Source: Spongospora subterranea (lineage: Eukaryota; Endomyxa; Phytomyxea; Plasmodiophorida; Plasmodiophoridae). From it: a DNA stretch of 39,995 nt. Of the stretch, positions 10,277-22,500 are shown in pieces. Position numbers and translations under genes: made by a program. The stretch spans positions 1-39,995 of the forward strand of contig OUQQ01000121.1 of NCBI GenBank assembly GCA_900404475.1. Direction: 5' to 3'. Below the pieces are notes generated by a model that was given only the letters and a program-made list of their open reading frames with translations, searched no databases and was not told where the DNA came from. Within the stretch, counting starts at the first letter, position 1. Each line of letters opens with the position of its first letter.

Positions 10277-10962
10277 ATGATGTCTCCCAGCCTTCTTACC
10301 TTCGTCGCCAGTCTGTCCCTCGCGTATGCAAACGATTACTCCTTGGCTCTGTTAGACCCTCGCTGCGCTGTCAAGTCAGACGCTGGCGCCTGCTCTAGTG
10401 AAGGTTACCTTCCTCTTTAACGCCATGATTACGGTTTAACGATTGATTGTTCGCAGGGGTGGGGTGTGTTTTCGCCAACAATACTTGCGTATTCGACCGA
10501 TCGCGCACGTGTTCGTCAAACTGGGGCGCGTCGTACAAAGCGGGATTGCTGGGATCGTTATCCTGCGGGGCAACGGACCAGGACAAATGCCCATCGACAT
10601 GTCAGGATGCCGCCGCCAAGATGTACGCCGCTGTTCGAGTCCATGAAAACTTGGCCGAATTCATCAGCTACAATGGTCTGTATGTTGCCATGGGCGGTTG
10701 GACTCCCCAGCAACGGACTGCCGTCGAGGTGGATTTCGCCCTGTGTGCCAGTGAAATTACAACACAGCAACTATTGTCCCAGAGCAAATTCGGTGCTGAT
10801 GCTTGTGACATGCCCGATACCGTACTGAAAACGGCATATTCCAACGCCATTGAAGGAAAGGTCACTCAAGGTCAAGCGGCAACGGCCACATCAATCCCAT
10901 TAGCCATCCCCATCGTTGCCACATCGTTCCTGATCGTACTGGCCATGCATGCAATTTTCTAG
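10277..10962 (+). CDS. Secreted ten-cysteine, probably GPI-anchored surface protein, paralogue 1
   Basis: Two exons (10277-10403 and 10457-10962; 53-nt intron, phase 1) give 210 aa. Residues 1-18 (MMSPSLLTFVASLSLAYA) form a signal peptide with likely cleavage before NDYS. The ectodomain contains ten cysteines at the same places as in the neighbouring paralogue, including GVGCVFANNTCVFDR, LSCGA, DKCPSTC and DFALCASE. After a short Thr/Ala spacer the protein ends in a hydrophobic stretch (SIPLAIPIVATSFLIVLAM) with almost no cytoplasmic tail, the pattern of a GPI-attachment signal. A single-pass membrane anchor is the alternative. I do not recognise the family. An even number of cysteines suggests five disulphides. 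The true start may be either of two in-frame ATGs at 10277 and 10280. Confidence 0.85.
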
Positions 10963-11028
10963 AAATCCAATATACAAACAGTTCCCCATAATTCTGATTG
11001 CGTATTGTTTATGATCTCACTTCCAAAT

Positions 11029-11100
11029 CCGGGGCAAACAATCACATACGAAGGCGTCACAAAGTTACTCCAATCGGGGCAAACAAACCACATACGAAGT
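11029..11100 (+). repeat. Imperfect direct repeat upstream of paralogue 2
   Basis: CGGGGCAAACAAtCACATACGAAG at about 11031 recurs as CGGGGCAAACAAaCCACATACGAAG at about 11073, with a period of roughly 42 bp. It lies in the intergenic space between the two ten-cysteine paralogues and could be a small tandem duplication or paired binding sites. Confidence 0.6.
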
Positions 11101-11158
11101 CGTTTTTTCAAGGTACCTGACTGGAATATACTCCTTTGTCGAGGATTGTGTCAGTTTC

Positions 11159-11172
11159 GAAGGGCACACGCC
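11159..11172 (+). promoter_or_regulatory. Shared upstream element, copy 2
   Basis: An identical 14-bp match (GAAGGGCACACGCC) to 10162-10175, located shortly before the ATG of the second ten-cysteine paralogue. The surrounding bases differ between the two copies. Confidence 0.4.
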
Positions 11173-11229
11173 TTCCAGTACATCACGCCGTTCCAGTACC
11201 CTTCGTGTTCTCAAACGTCGAACGCATCA

Positions 11230-11950
11230 ATGAATCAGCAGGTGATTTTGTTGGCATGGATTGTTGCCCCCTTCATTGCCCATGCCAATGATTATTCCAT
11301 CTCTCAACTTGATCCACGCTGTACGCCACACCTGGACGCCAACAGTTGTGCTGGTCAAGGTCATCAATCAACCTTGGGAGAATGATTTGGCAATTGAACA
11401 CTGGCTCGCAGGGATCGGCTGCGTATTCACCAACAACGCGTGCGCATTCGATCGGACCTTGAAATGCACCGACCTGTGGGGCACAACCTACAAAGCTGGC
11501 CTACTGGAGTCGTTATCGTGTGGCGCAACCAAGGGCGATAAATGCCCGACATCATGCAACAACGCTGCTGCCAACATGTATGCAGCTCTGCGACTGCACG
11601 AGAAACTGGACAGTTTCGTCAGCTACACCGACCTGTATTTCACCATGGCCTCGTGGTCAAAGAGCAAACAGAATCAGGTGGCGGTTGACTTTGCGGTTTG
11701 TGCAAGCGAGGTGACGACACAAGCGGCGCTATCGGCGAACAGCTTTTCAGCCGATTCCTGTGTCATATCCGATACCGTGTTGCAAGACGCATACACCTCG
11801 GCTGTTCAGGGGAACACCAATTCAACAGCGAACACGCGATCAGGTAATGGTAGTGTTCAAGCTGGTTCCGCGACAGGTTTGACGATGTGGCTCCCGGTTG
11901 TCGCAACATTGTTCATCATTGGACTGGCCACCTTACAAGCTTTTATCTAA
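11230..11950 (+). CDS. Secreted ten-cysteine, probably GPI-anchored surface protein, paralogue 2
   Basis: Two exons (11230-11359 and 11412-11950; 52-nt intron, phase 1, at the position homologous to paralogue 1) give 222 aa. The signal peptide is MNQQVILLAWIVAPFIAHA, followed by NDYSISQLDPRC; paralogue 1 has NDYSLALLDPRC. All ten ectodomain cysteines are conserved (GIGCVFTNNACAFDR, ESLSCGAT, DKCPTSC, DFAVCASE, DSCVISD). It differs by a longer Ser/Thr/Asn-rich stalk (about residues 175-200), likely O-glycosylated, before the hydrophobic C-terminal tail (LTMWLPVVATLFIIGLATL). The two genes are a tandem duplication on the same strand, 267 bp apart. The function is unknown; a cell-wall or host-facing surface role is only a guess. 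Confidence 0.87.
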
Positions 11951-12599
11951 ACCATCAATAAACGCCATCGATCCTCCATTTGAAGATCGCCCCTGGAACA
12001 ATACCCCAATTGATGAGTCGAGGAGCACGTCTCTCAGGAGTGATCGCTGAACAACCTCTATATTCCAGTCGATCGTTGCATGAAATCTTCCTTCTTCCTG
12101 AAAACCTTGACAACGGCGCCAAGTGCAGGTAGATAATCTATGGGCGATATGTTGCAAATATACAAGAGAATATGGCCAGGGCGCTGTTTTATACCCCATT
12201 TATTTACCGAAAGTATTCCAGTTGATACAGCCGCTGATTATGGATTGGCAATGGCGATGAGGGAGGACAAGAATGAATCTCTCACAGTCGTCACCATAGC
12301 GACAGACGACTTACCATACCCAAAGGGTGCCGCTCGGGTGTCGTGTGTTGGCAATATCGGGGCTGAGTCTGGCTGTTCCGGACTCCGCCGCCCGTTGATT
12401 ATACAACTAGCTCGACCCGAATTGGATTGATCGGCGTTTTCCCCATTTTCCGATCAATTATCACCTGTTTTCCCTTTCAAAGACGGTCCCGGTTTTGGGG
12501 TTTATTGTGACACAAAGCGCATTGATCACTGTACCAGATCGGTAATTCCATTTACCAGTTTCGAGTCGTTCAGACGTAATATCGCACGAATCGGTTCTG
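11951..12599. other. Intergenic, no supported gene
   Basis: Short frames on both strands (12140-12430 + and 12199-11933 -) have no recognised domain and no clear splice partners. The interval should contain the 3' UTR of the second surface protein and the promoter of DPY30. Confidence 0.4.
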
Positions 12600-13042
12600 A
12601 TGTCGGAAGAGACGGCAACGATCCCTTCTCCGAACGTGGAACCGAAATCCAATGTCACAGAACCGGAGATGAAGCCGGATCAGGCTTCAGCAGCTCCATC
12701 ACCGACCGTGGGTCCAACGTCGGATGCGCCGTCAGCGATGCAGACGCAGCCGACGAATCCAGTTCCCGCCCCGTTGCCGGAAGCGTCTGGCGCTTCGGCA
12801 GCAGCGTCCCCCGCGCCTGAGCACAATCTTGCCACAATGCCTGTCAGGGAATATCTCGACGAAACCGTCGTTCCATTGCTTCTACGAGGAATGCTTGAAT
12901 TGGCCAAGAAAAGGTATTTGGGGGTTTTTAGTTTGCGGCAATAGCGGTGTGACCCAATGCTTGTAGGCCGGAGAAGCCCGCCGAGTTTCTTGGGAATTTC
13001 CTGCTGGCCAACAAGGAAACCGTCATTAAGAAAGAATTGTAA
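12600..13042 (+). CDS. DPY30: DPY30-domain protein (COMPASS/SET1 complex subunit)
   Basis: Two exons (12600-12913, 12967-13042; 53-nt intron) encode 129 aa. The first ~80 residues are a low-complexity Pro/Ala/Ser/Glu linker. The C-terminal ~45 residues are the DPY30 motif: VREYLDETVVPLLLRGMLEL, then AKKRPEKPAEFLGNFLLANK, interrupted by the intron within the Arg codon. DPY30 dimerises through this helical pair and docks on ASH2 in histone H3K4 methyltransferase complexes; related motifs also occur in axonemal proteins. The nuclear role is the default reading. The N-terminal tail is longer than usual and rather GC-rich compared with the neighbours. Confidence 0.88.
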
Positions 13043-13204
13043 ACCATTCAACCAATACAGTCAAGTCGCATGGTAAACCGTATTTATTGCAAATCACGGC
13101 CGATCATCGCTCTGATCGTTGCAACAAATCCACCCGCCGCGCGATAGTAGAATTTCGAAGCGATCGCCCGGTCATTTGCTGTAGAAACAAGTACGATTAG
13201 AAAA

Positions 13205-14730
13205 CTAGCAGCCGAAACGGCTAAAGGGGATGGAACAACCGGATTTGACAGCGATTATCTTATAATATTCGTTCGTAGTCTGATTTCGCGTTAGAATCAG
13301 GATGTGAAACCCAAGGAACATTGTGATCATGATGGCAGTCGGCAGAACCAGCATCTGAAGCAAGCATATCTGGAGGTGATGGCCAAGTAGGTACTGTTGA
13401 TCTGTCAACAAACGGGGAACGCCAAATGTGAAAATTGACCACAATCACCCGAGTTATCGTCAGAGCGTTATTGGGCAGCGGTTGACCAGCCGAGTTCACC
13501 AATCTTCTCGTTAACAGCTCCTTCTCTGCCACGATTGAGAATAGAACTTGGAACAAGAGGAACGCCATATACACCGACGAGAGCGACTTAACCAAAAGGA
13601 AAAGCAGAAATTTGTGCTAAACAAAAGCATTTGAGACAGCTCGTTGCGGAATAGACCATGAACGAGAACATACAACATTTTTGCCACCAATACAGACGTT
13701 AAGAAACACGCAGTGGTGATCTGTAGCTCGTATCTAAGCGCAGGCGAAGTTGAGAACGAAGACGACTGACCGAATCGAGAAACGCAGACATTGCAAAGCG
13801 AGCAATGTTTCGATCTGGCCACCCTGAACAATTAGATTAGTGTTTGGCGATCGTTTACATGCGAACAGCGAACTTTGTGAATTTACAGGATCGGCAGAGT
13901 TGGCCTGGCACGAATAAGAGTCGATCATAAGGGAACTGTTTTAACAGCTGTTCATGATTGGATTCGGTGATCACACCCGGCGTGGACGTACAGCACCAAC
14001 AGAATGTCGCCCAACACGCGCTATACAGTGCGACGAAGAGGAACCTGACCCCCTGGACCGTTAACGGCAGAATATTGACGACGAGATATGGGGTTGTGAT
14101 CACCTGGCCTGAGCATTCATATAGGGCGAACACGATGAGAAAGTCGTGAACAGGACGACAATCATCAGCGTCATGTACAGGGCTTGAGCGGCAGGATTCC
14201 TTTCCCTTAACAGATAATTGATACCGGTTTTGGTCCTAAAATAGGGGAATCAGTGGCAGATCGCCCTGTGTTGAGTCCGAAAACAGCACCTGTGATGAAT
14301 ATACTCTCCGAAAATTCGACGATATAGACGATCAGCAGTGGCAGATTGCGATTGAATGCAACGCGTCAACCGGAGAAATTTCCCAGGATTTTTGACCCCA
14401 GGTTGATCCTCTAGAACACAACAGAACAGGATAACCTGATGATCCAATCTGACGGGTGGCTCGAAAGGAGATCCCCGTTGGGGATATTCTGATCTTACAA
14501 TAACTAAAGACCAGCACAGAAATATAATGGCGAAGGGTACGACATATGTGATGAATTTCGTGATGCTGCCTGTATAGCTGTTCGGTATTCCCCCCATAAT
14601 CTTGGATCGCCCTTGGGGCCAATACAAGTGATACAGATACGAGGCCGGAGTTTACATCACCCCTAAACGACTGCAAGTTACGTCCGATGCCTTGGGAGAA
14701 AATATCAACACAGACTTCTACCACGACCAT
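13205..14730 (-). CDS. ZDHHC4: ZDHHC4-like protein S-palmitoyltransferase
   Basis: A multi-exon minus-strand gene. The cysteine-rich domain is assembled across ~50-nt introns: FPYDRLLFVPGQLCRSCKF (exon ending ~13860), RVARSKHCSLCNVCVSRF (~13825-13760), then an intron whose removal restores DHHCVFLNVCIGGKN (~13720-13670). The catalytic DHHC is therefore intact. The order Cys-rich domain, DHHCVxxN and GKN best matches ZDHHC4. Hydrophobic helices lie before (KTGINYLLRERNPAAQALYM; YLVVNILPLTVQGVRFLFVA) and after (KFLLFLLVKSLSSVYMAFLL; LPTAIMITMFLGFHILIL). The TTxE motif appears as NQTTNEYYK at ~13260. Such enzymes palmitoylate proteins at Golgi/ER/nuclear-envelope membranes. The first exons (14250-14730) and the C terminus are approximate; a last exon could extend to about 13080. 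Confidence 0.83.
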
Positions 14731-14862
14731 GATCGAAACTTAGAGAGCCGTTCGCACTAGTGGGATTGGCATTTCACGAGTGCGTATCCTTAGAATCATC
14801 AGCTTTTATGATCGGGTTAGAAAATTAAACATTATAGACACTGATGTTTTAGGAATATTGAG

Positions 14863-16177
14863 TCAAGTTTGTATATGGCGAACAAGTCGCCTAGCTCCTT
14901 CTACAAATCCAAACGTTGCCGAGTTGGCAAGAAATGCCCTAGCTCACAGTTGAATACTTTCTTTAGAAATTGCAAGTACTTTGGTGATTACCTGACTAAA
15001 CAACATGAGATACCTTTCCAAAATGCGGAAACCCCTCCGCCTCTGTAAGTTTGATAAATGCAGTCTCTTAGTGATTCTGCAATAGAAATTGATTGATCAA
15101 TTTCAATTGCATGAAAAAAATATGGAATTACTGTATTTTGGGCGTTCCAAACAATCTGTTTGCCAGCGCGATTTGATTGCATCAATTGGGAAAACAAATA
15201 TCCAGTTGGCAATTCCGGCGCATCCGCCACCCAAGGCGATAATATGCGCTGGCACATCATGAACACGAACCGATGAATCTGAATCAGTACTGAAGCTCAA
15301 CCCTAAGTACCTTGCGCAACAACCATGAAAAACGAATTACTTGTGCCAATGGGATTGGTATCGCCTTATAAATAATTCATATGTTGAAAAGTAGAGTGCG
15401 TTGGCGGGAATCTCCCTGAGGAGGGTCAAGTGTAAACCTCGTAGCAGGCCGACATTGTGACGCCTGAATAGCAATCGAAAAGATTCTGAAAACAATGGGC
15501 TTTTAAGTTGTTCAACTTGCGCCCTACATCGCAGATACTCTGATATGGCAATAAGGAACTCAAATTAAAACGGCAGATGGGACAAACTAAACCGAAAGGC
15601 GAATGAAACAGATTCGTAATGCCTCCAGCGACAGCCTAGCGCATCATTTTTAGTTCAGAATCATTAGTCAAGCAGAGGATTTAGTGCCTACACCAGCTAT
15701 TGCAAGTTGCTGAATGGTTGGAGAACCATGACAACTCGAAACTTGGCGATCGTACACGAACCCGAATGTGGCAAACAGTGTAGTGTTATAAACGAAAATG
15801 CCAGGAACCGTGATGGCTATCCCACGATATAGGGACCGAAACTATAGGAACAGAAATCACCTACAGAGTAAAGACAAGGAGAAATAAGATCTTACGCCTT
15901 CATTTGCAATCGTGTGATAGAATGCACCTTTTAACGTCCTGAATGACTGTTGCTCAAGAGATTGCATTCTCACCTTTATCGTATCGAATGGGTGGCCTGA
16001 TGATGATTTCAACTGGCCGGACTTGACAAAGGGTAAACAATGGACTGACCAACGACAAGCTTGGCAGCCGCTCCACAAAAACCCGATACAGAATCAACTA
16101 CCACGTTAGAGGGCTACGTATAATAAGGAAAACGACCATCATTGTTATACAAGTCAAGCGATCTATACCTCTTTCAT
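14863..16177 (-). CDS. Mitochondrial carrier (SLC25 family, SLC25A20/29/45-like)
   Basis: Exons inferred on the minus strand give a three-repeat carrier. Repeat 1: GFCGAAAKLVVG then HPFDTIKVRMQ (the P-x-D-x-[IV]-[KR]-[VM]-[RK] signature; exon 16078-~15890) and LYRGIAITVPGIFVYNTTL (~15830). Repeat 2: GGITNLFHSPF (~15620), then YLRCRAQVEQLKS and LLRGLHLTLLREIPANALYF (~15420-15530). Repeat 3: GGGCAGIANWIFVFPIDAIK (~15240-15180), YRGGGVSAFWKG (~15030), AFLANSATFGFVEGARRL, stop at 14863-14865. Such proteins exchange metabolites across the inner mitochondrial membrane. The REIPANA pattern resembles the carnitine/basic amino-acid carrier branch, but the substrate cannot be read from sequence. The best start is an ATG at 16177 giving a 9-nt first exon, which is unusual. 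Confidence 0.85.
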
Positions 16178-16582
16178 TTCACGAGATCCAGCAATTTACG
16201 CTGAAGACCTTCAGGAAATGGGGGTTGTACAGTGCGCAGAATGCAGTTTGAGGGTTGAGCTATTATTGGCTGCCACACGGTTTTTTCCCAATCGATGTAG
16301 GTATACGTTCGCTTCGTATTGATCGCTGATGCAATTTCTCCACGAGATTCCCACATTCAGCAAAGCAGGTTCAAAGACAATCATTCTAATAAGCGAATGG
16401 AACATGGGCAGTGAGCGGGGCCTCATGATACTCTTGACTGCGAGAGGGACCCCCCTCCCCCCCCGCCTTCTCAGTCAAACTCCCTTTTAACCACAGTCCA
16501 CCTACATACACACCACTGTACCGGTGCAAGTTCAGGCGTTTCAAGAGCGTGACGAAAGCGTCATTGTTCTTGATGAGCGGAT
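16178..16582. other. Divergent intergenic region
   Basis: This lies between the carrier (-) and the RasGAP giant (+) and should hold both promoters. A C-rich run occurs around 16449-16466. No coding feature is supported. Confidence 0.45.
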
Positions 16583-19500
16583 ATGACAGTGAGCGCTGAC
16601 CTCGGGCAGCTACTAATTCGGCTATCCTCGGAGGTTGTCTTTCTCGAACGCTGCATCAAACAGGGTTATTTTCACGAGTTCAATATGGCCTGTATTTTCT
16701 TGTTTCCAATCCTGGAGGTATAGGATTTGAAAACAGTCAGGATCTGAAGGAACAGATTGTTGACATCTTAAAAAGACCTCTTGAGAACCAAACCCCGAAT
16801 CCTGAGAATAATGACAGTGTCAAACTTGTATGGTCATAAACATCAACAGTCAAAACGTGATTGCTGACGATGACTGCGTTAGTCAACAAAGTTCAACGAT
16901 TCGGTTCGTGGGTTCGGTCATCTATTGTACACACTACAAAGGGAACCTACATTTTTGGCCCGATTATTACGTTCGCTTCCTACGAAATCAGCAAATTGGC
17001 TATCATCCTTCATTATCTCGACTTTGTCAGTTGGAAATACCCTCAATCATACATCTCCAAAAACCCAGCGTGTTAATTCTCACATAGGTTTCCGAATCCC
17101 TATAGTCTCCAAGAAGAGGCGCTCCTCTTGAACGTCATCCGCTCAGTTTTGGAGCTGGATATTGCCGAATGTAGCGACATTTCAAGTTTTCTTCGCGATA
17201 ACAGCGCTAGTGCCAAATTAATATCTTGCTACGTTAAACGCGAGCCTTGTAAGCAGAGACTCACCGAAATAGTTTCGTACCCGCAGCAGGAGTTATTGAA
17301 TGATTTGAGCATCGATTTTGAGATGAACCCGGACAAGGTGCGTATGGTGTTGCTCCATCATCGGTGTTGCTAAGCAATCGTTCCAGATTCATGTGAAGGA
17401 TTCCTCTAAAACTGATACTATAAACAAGGTGGGCATAATTTTGCGTCTATGTTGTTGTTGTTAATTTCAAGCAACTGCAGCGCTCAATGGACTTAATTCA
17501 CGTAGTCAATTCGTTTCTGGATCCGTTTCTTGCGTCAGAATTACCGTTAGGGCTTCGCCTTCTCAGTAAATTATTGCTAAATCTGGCGCTACCGCACTTT
17601 GATCGAGACGAACGTCAAGCTCATCGTATCGTTGGCGGACTCCTTTTTTTACGATATTATAACCCTGCAATCATCGATATAGTCACGTCTCATCCACATC
17701 CAGAGTTTCGTTCTTCTCGCATGCGACGGAATCTAATTTTGGTTGCCAAAGTGCTGCAAAATCTGAGCAACGGTTGTTAGCTGGTGCTATTGCTGTTTAC
17801 CTGCTGATTTGCAAAATTCAGGGGTGTTGTTCGGAGACAAGGAGCAATACATGTCGCATTTGAACCTATATCTTGGCAAGCGATCTGAGGATCTGTTCGA
17901 CTTCTTTCATCGTACAACCGATGTTTTTGACCTTGACGAAAATCTATCAAGTATTGTCATTTCTCAACCATTATTTCTGTATTCTGACAGATATTCTAGT
18001 GCATTCTCCTCCTGGCGTTCCATATAAAAGCGTGACCTATAGCTCCGCTTCGGAAATGCTGCGTTTCTATGATTTACTAACAGAGTTTACTAATATCAAT
18101 CCTCGTTGTGCTTATTCAAAGTATAATTACCCCCTGACGTTTCATTCTTTGTTTGATCAATCCCTTTTTAGGAGTCGGATCTTGCTCTCTTCGGATCGCG
18201 ACGCTTTGTGTTCTATTACATCGTTGCAACTCATTAAAGTTGATATTAACAATGTCGAGGAAGAGATCGATGAAAAAGGCAAACGTGACACAATAATCGA
18301 CAGCATTCGACTTACTGGGCTTCCACGACTGTTCTATTTTATTCTGAAGACGAATTTTCTTTCCCTGTATTCGTTTCCAACAGGAGTTTCTGTACCGCAA
18401 CAGTGCTGTGATTTTTTCACCTTAGTATCCAAATTTTGCCGATCTCAAGGAAATTTTGACACTGCTGCTCTTTACCGCCAGGCTTCTGATAAATTCAACG
18501 ATCTTTGTGGTGACGATTCAACTTGTGAGGACACCCTCAATTCTACCCTTCAAGTTGTCGCAGATTATATCAATGACCGTCGCCGCTGCCTCTTATTTTT
18601 CCAAAAAGAGAATGCATGCTTACTCTCAGGATTGTCTTCTCTTCAAGCACAAGCCGAGCCGCTCTGTTCCTTGTCAAAGTCATCAAATGTTCTGCTCGGC
18701 GCTTCGCTCAATCAATTTCTGCAACCTCCTACAGATATGGTCGATTCTGCTGTCCTGATGGGCGAATCTGGTTTGATAGGCAGCCTTCTTAATCGGATGA
18801 TACGCATTGCCGCCTCTATCCGTCGAAAGTCATCGGCTAACTTTCTGGATACATTGCATGACTCAGACCTTCTCGGTTATTCTCTCGACCTAGTACGGAA
18901 GCTCAAAGTGTCTGGTGCGCTGTTGATGATTGAAAGCATAGTCAAAGCGTTGAATTCCAGCCCACAGTTCGTTTCGTGCTGGACTGCGCAGCGGTTTTGC
19001 TTGAATATTGGTGTGGATGCATCGGATAGATCTGAATTCTTGTACTTCGAAAAAATTTTTGAGTATCTTTCGGTTGAAATGATTTTAGCTGTCATCCCGG
19101 TGCTTAACAATCATGCTCCTGAAGAATTGCAGGTATCGCTGGTAGATCTTGCGTTTCAAAGTCCTCTTCCAGTTCCGCATGGATCATCGCCATCCCGAAT
19201 TCAAACTCTACAACAACTTATTCGCGAACGGTGGAGACAAGTTCTAACACTGATTCGCCCAGTATCTGTTATGCACATAGTCGGGCGCTTCCTGTCTTCG
19301 CCACCGTCGGATCTCTCGTCGGTTCTTGACTGTGTCAGCATGTTGCGTTTTGACGTAACATCTCCGCTAGACGTTTCTGCCTTATCGCTGTTTTTACGAA
19401 GACATCTGTTCATCCTTCGTTCGGGATTTGTTTCAACCGAACAGATGAATCTTCATTTATCGTCATTGTGCTTTTCTATTTCAAATATTGATTTTGTTCT

Positions 19501-22500
19501 TCTTGAAGCATGTGAAGACACAGAGCTTTCAATCAGCTGTTTCCAAGATGTCTCCGCCATTTACTTTTGGTTCCTTAACGTTTTGCGAGATACGAGTCTT
19601 GATCGCCGTCTGATTAATACTCTTGGAACGGTACTGAGATTTGTTTGTAGAAGTTCCGCTCTCTCAACATTATTCACCAGGCAGTCATGCGCTGTGCGCC
19701 AGCTGAATTCTATCAATGTCACGTTGAAGCTTTTGTTTTCGATCACCTGATAGCACACCTTTTTAGAGAAAAAAATCTGGTTGCACCCCGTCTAAAGTCC
19801 TTGTGTCGATTCTTATGCCATGAGGAAAAGGCGACTCGCGTTTTACCTGCTCGTATCTTCAGAACCATTGCAGACAATCTCACTACTGGTTTGTTAAACA
19901 TTAATTGCTTGTTGAGGACGTCTCTGATGTGCTTGTTACCAGACAATTTCAAGAAGTGTTACCATTGCATCGAAGAATTGGTAGATGTAATAGTGGCTCT
20001 TGCTGGTCATCAGTTTGATCTTACGGTCCGGGGACTCCTTTCTGACATGTTGCGTTTCCGAATGTTTCGTCGAGACTCCAAGCCGCTCTTCGCCGTTCCT
20101 CCTATCCAAATTTTTGTTGGGCTTCAGGTTCTTACTCGTATTGTCAAGTAGGTTTTTGTTTTGTTTGAGGGTTTTCATTCAACGCTAATTTTTTTTGACA
20201 AAGTGATAAGTATCAGTTTTGCGACCTTGCGTCTCGAATCGGCCCGAAGAGTGAAGGCTTCAAAGTCGATATGATTTCTGCTGTATCCTCGTTTTTTGCT
20301 CCTTTAATAGCTGACATAATATCCATATGTGACCGTGAAGTCGGGCTGAAACTTACTGGAATGCTTTCTGAACAACAAGTTGATCTTGTGGAGTCGGCGC
20401 CAAATTATATGGGTTCGATAACTTGGGAACGCCATGATGCCTGGATATCTATTTTTTCAGCCTGTATTAATCTCTGCCCAGATGTCATGCTCGATAGTTT
20501 TTTGTCATCTTCCATTCGAACCTATGGCGTCTCGGGGAATAGTGTTATCAAACTGCTTTTACACTCTGATAAACGCATCGCCCAGTCTGCACATTGCAGC
20601 CTGGTTCGAATCGTTAGGCAGTTTCCAGTTGAAAGATTACAAGTGCTTGAAGGCGCGCTTGTTCTGTTTTCGGATTCTTTAGTGCAGTCTTCTGTTGGTC
20701 GTCAGATTACTTTATTATCTCATTTAACCAGTTTACTGCAATGTGTTCGAGCTGATGATGCTTTTGCGGAGGATTTTCTTCATAGTCCAGGATTTATGTC
20801 GTGGCGGCTGAGCGCCGATGCCATGGTCTTGCTGGGTTTGTGTAGTCATCATTCATCTGTTCGCCGTGCATCCTGTGAACTGGTGTCAGCCCTTGGTGAC
20901 CTCGCTGGCAGCAGTTTATCGCTACTCAGTTTCATGAAAGATGATTCAGTCATATCAGCTTCTCTTAAACGTAACTGCGATTCGTTGACATCTGGAGCTT
21001 CGATCCATTTGTTTACTTCTGAAAATACCGACCGCGAGTCAGTGCGTCGCAGAAGAGATGCTTTGAGAATTCTTGGCTCTCAATGCTGTGAAATCCCTGA
21101 ATATTATAACGCTATTTTATGTCTGCGTCGACATTTGTGCTCTTTGTTGTTCGATAATGATGTCTCACCTAATATTTTGGAAAAGTCAAGGAGCTCAATG
21201 CTCATCCTGTTGTTCAGCATTGCTTCACCACTGGAATCCAGCGTCGATGATGCAGTTGGCTTTGAAAGTATTTGCCGGCCCTGTCGCGTTATCACAGCTG
21301 AACAGAGCATATCGAAGGTTTTCGCTTGTCCAACATTAATTTCTGCCTGGTAAGCGTTGAGAAATCGCATCGTTATTTGCTATCTGGTGACGACTACCAT
21401 CAGGACTCTATCTTACATGCATTGGCGTAGTGTCGGGACTGTGATCCGCACCATTCTTTTTCAATGGAATACCTTATTGGCCATGGATCCTGCTCGTCGC
21501 CACGTAACTGTATCCCTATTGAAGGGCATATCTGGCTCCGTTAATTTTCATCTAGGCTTGCTGGAAGAAGACCCTGGAGTCTTTAACTCACTAACAGGCT
21601 TTTTGCTCGGTGCTCTGGACGCTGACTCATCTGATATTTACCGCCTCGTTGGGCTTATTCACAATTACAGCACCGCTCTTGTCCTCATCATGGAATCGTT
21701 CCGCTCGCACCCCAATTTGGATAATATTGTCGACGGTCATGGCCACTTACGTTTGTTTACAAAGCAGCATCGTCAACGCGCGTTACTCTTATTGAAACAA
21801 TATCGAGATTTGGATCTCGATCAGAACGAGAGGTGTGTTCAAGCTGCCTCCAAATTGTTGATGCTGGGACCTGTTCTAACGACAACAACCATGAAATCAA
21901 ATGACGAACTATTGATGTGGATATTTCAATTTGCTTCTTCATCTATCCTTTCCAGACTAATGAATTATCAGTGGCTCGCCCTTTATCCACTCTATCTGTT
22001 GCATTTGTTTGATTTCCCGAACATTCTCCCGGCAGTTGCCGACAACATTAGAACACAATCGCAACTGCCCAAAAAACATGTGGGACTTCTCGTAACTATT
22101 ATGTTCAGTGTTATCGTATCAAATACTGGCGATTGTGTTGATCATGCCACAAGTATTTTGAACAGTTTATCGCGGCTGTTTGGTGCAACACGTACCTATA
22201 ACCGAGCTGCTTTACATTCGACGTTCCTAAATGTTCGCCTCGTTGCTGCAATTTCTGTCGCGGAAGCGTTTGCGAATGACCTGCCCCGAGAATTCCATGG
22301 TGATGTGGCCATGTCTCTTCTTCACCGTCAAAAGCTGTTTCCTAGACCTTGTCCGTTTATGGCAATTTGGTTACCTGGAATTCCATCAACAGAAATGCCA
22401 CAATTTTTGGATGCGTTAACAGCGTATGAGGAGCGGTAAGCTATAAATTCGTCTAAAAAACTCGAGTTCTGACTCTTTCCGCTTGTGTAGTGACGAGAAT

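Noticed and set aside
14250..14730. Several overlapping minus-strand frames that could be a separate small membrane protein
   Set aside because: Their hydrophobic segments and strand fit better as the N-terminal exons of the ZDHHC4-like gene, although the exact exons are unresolved.
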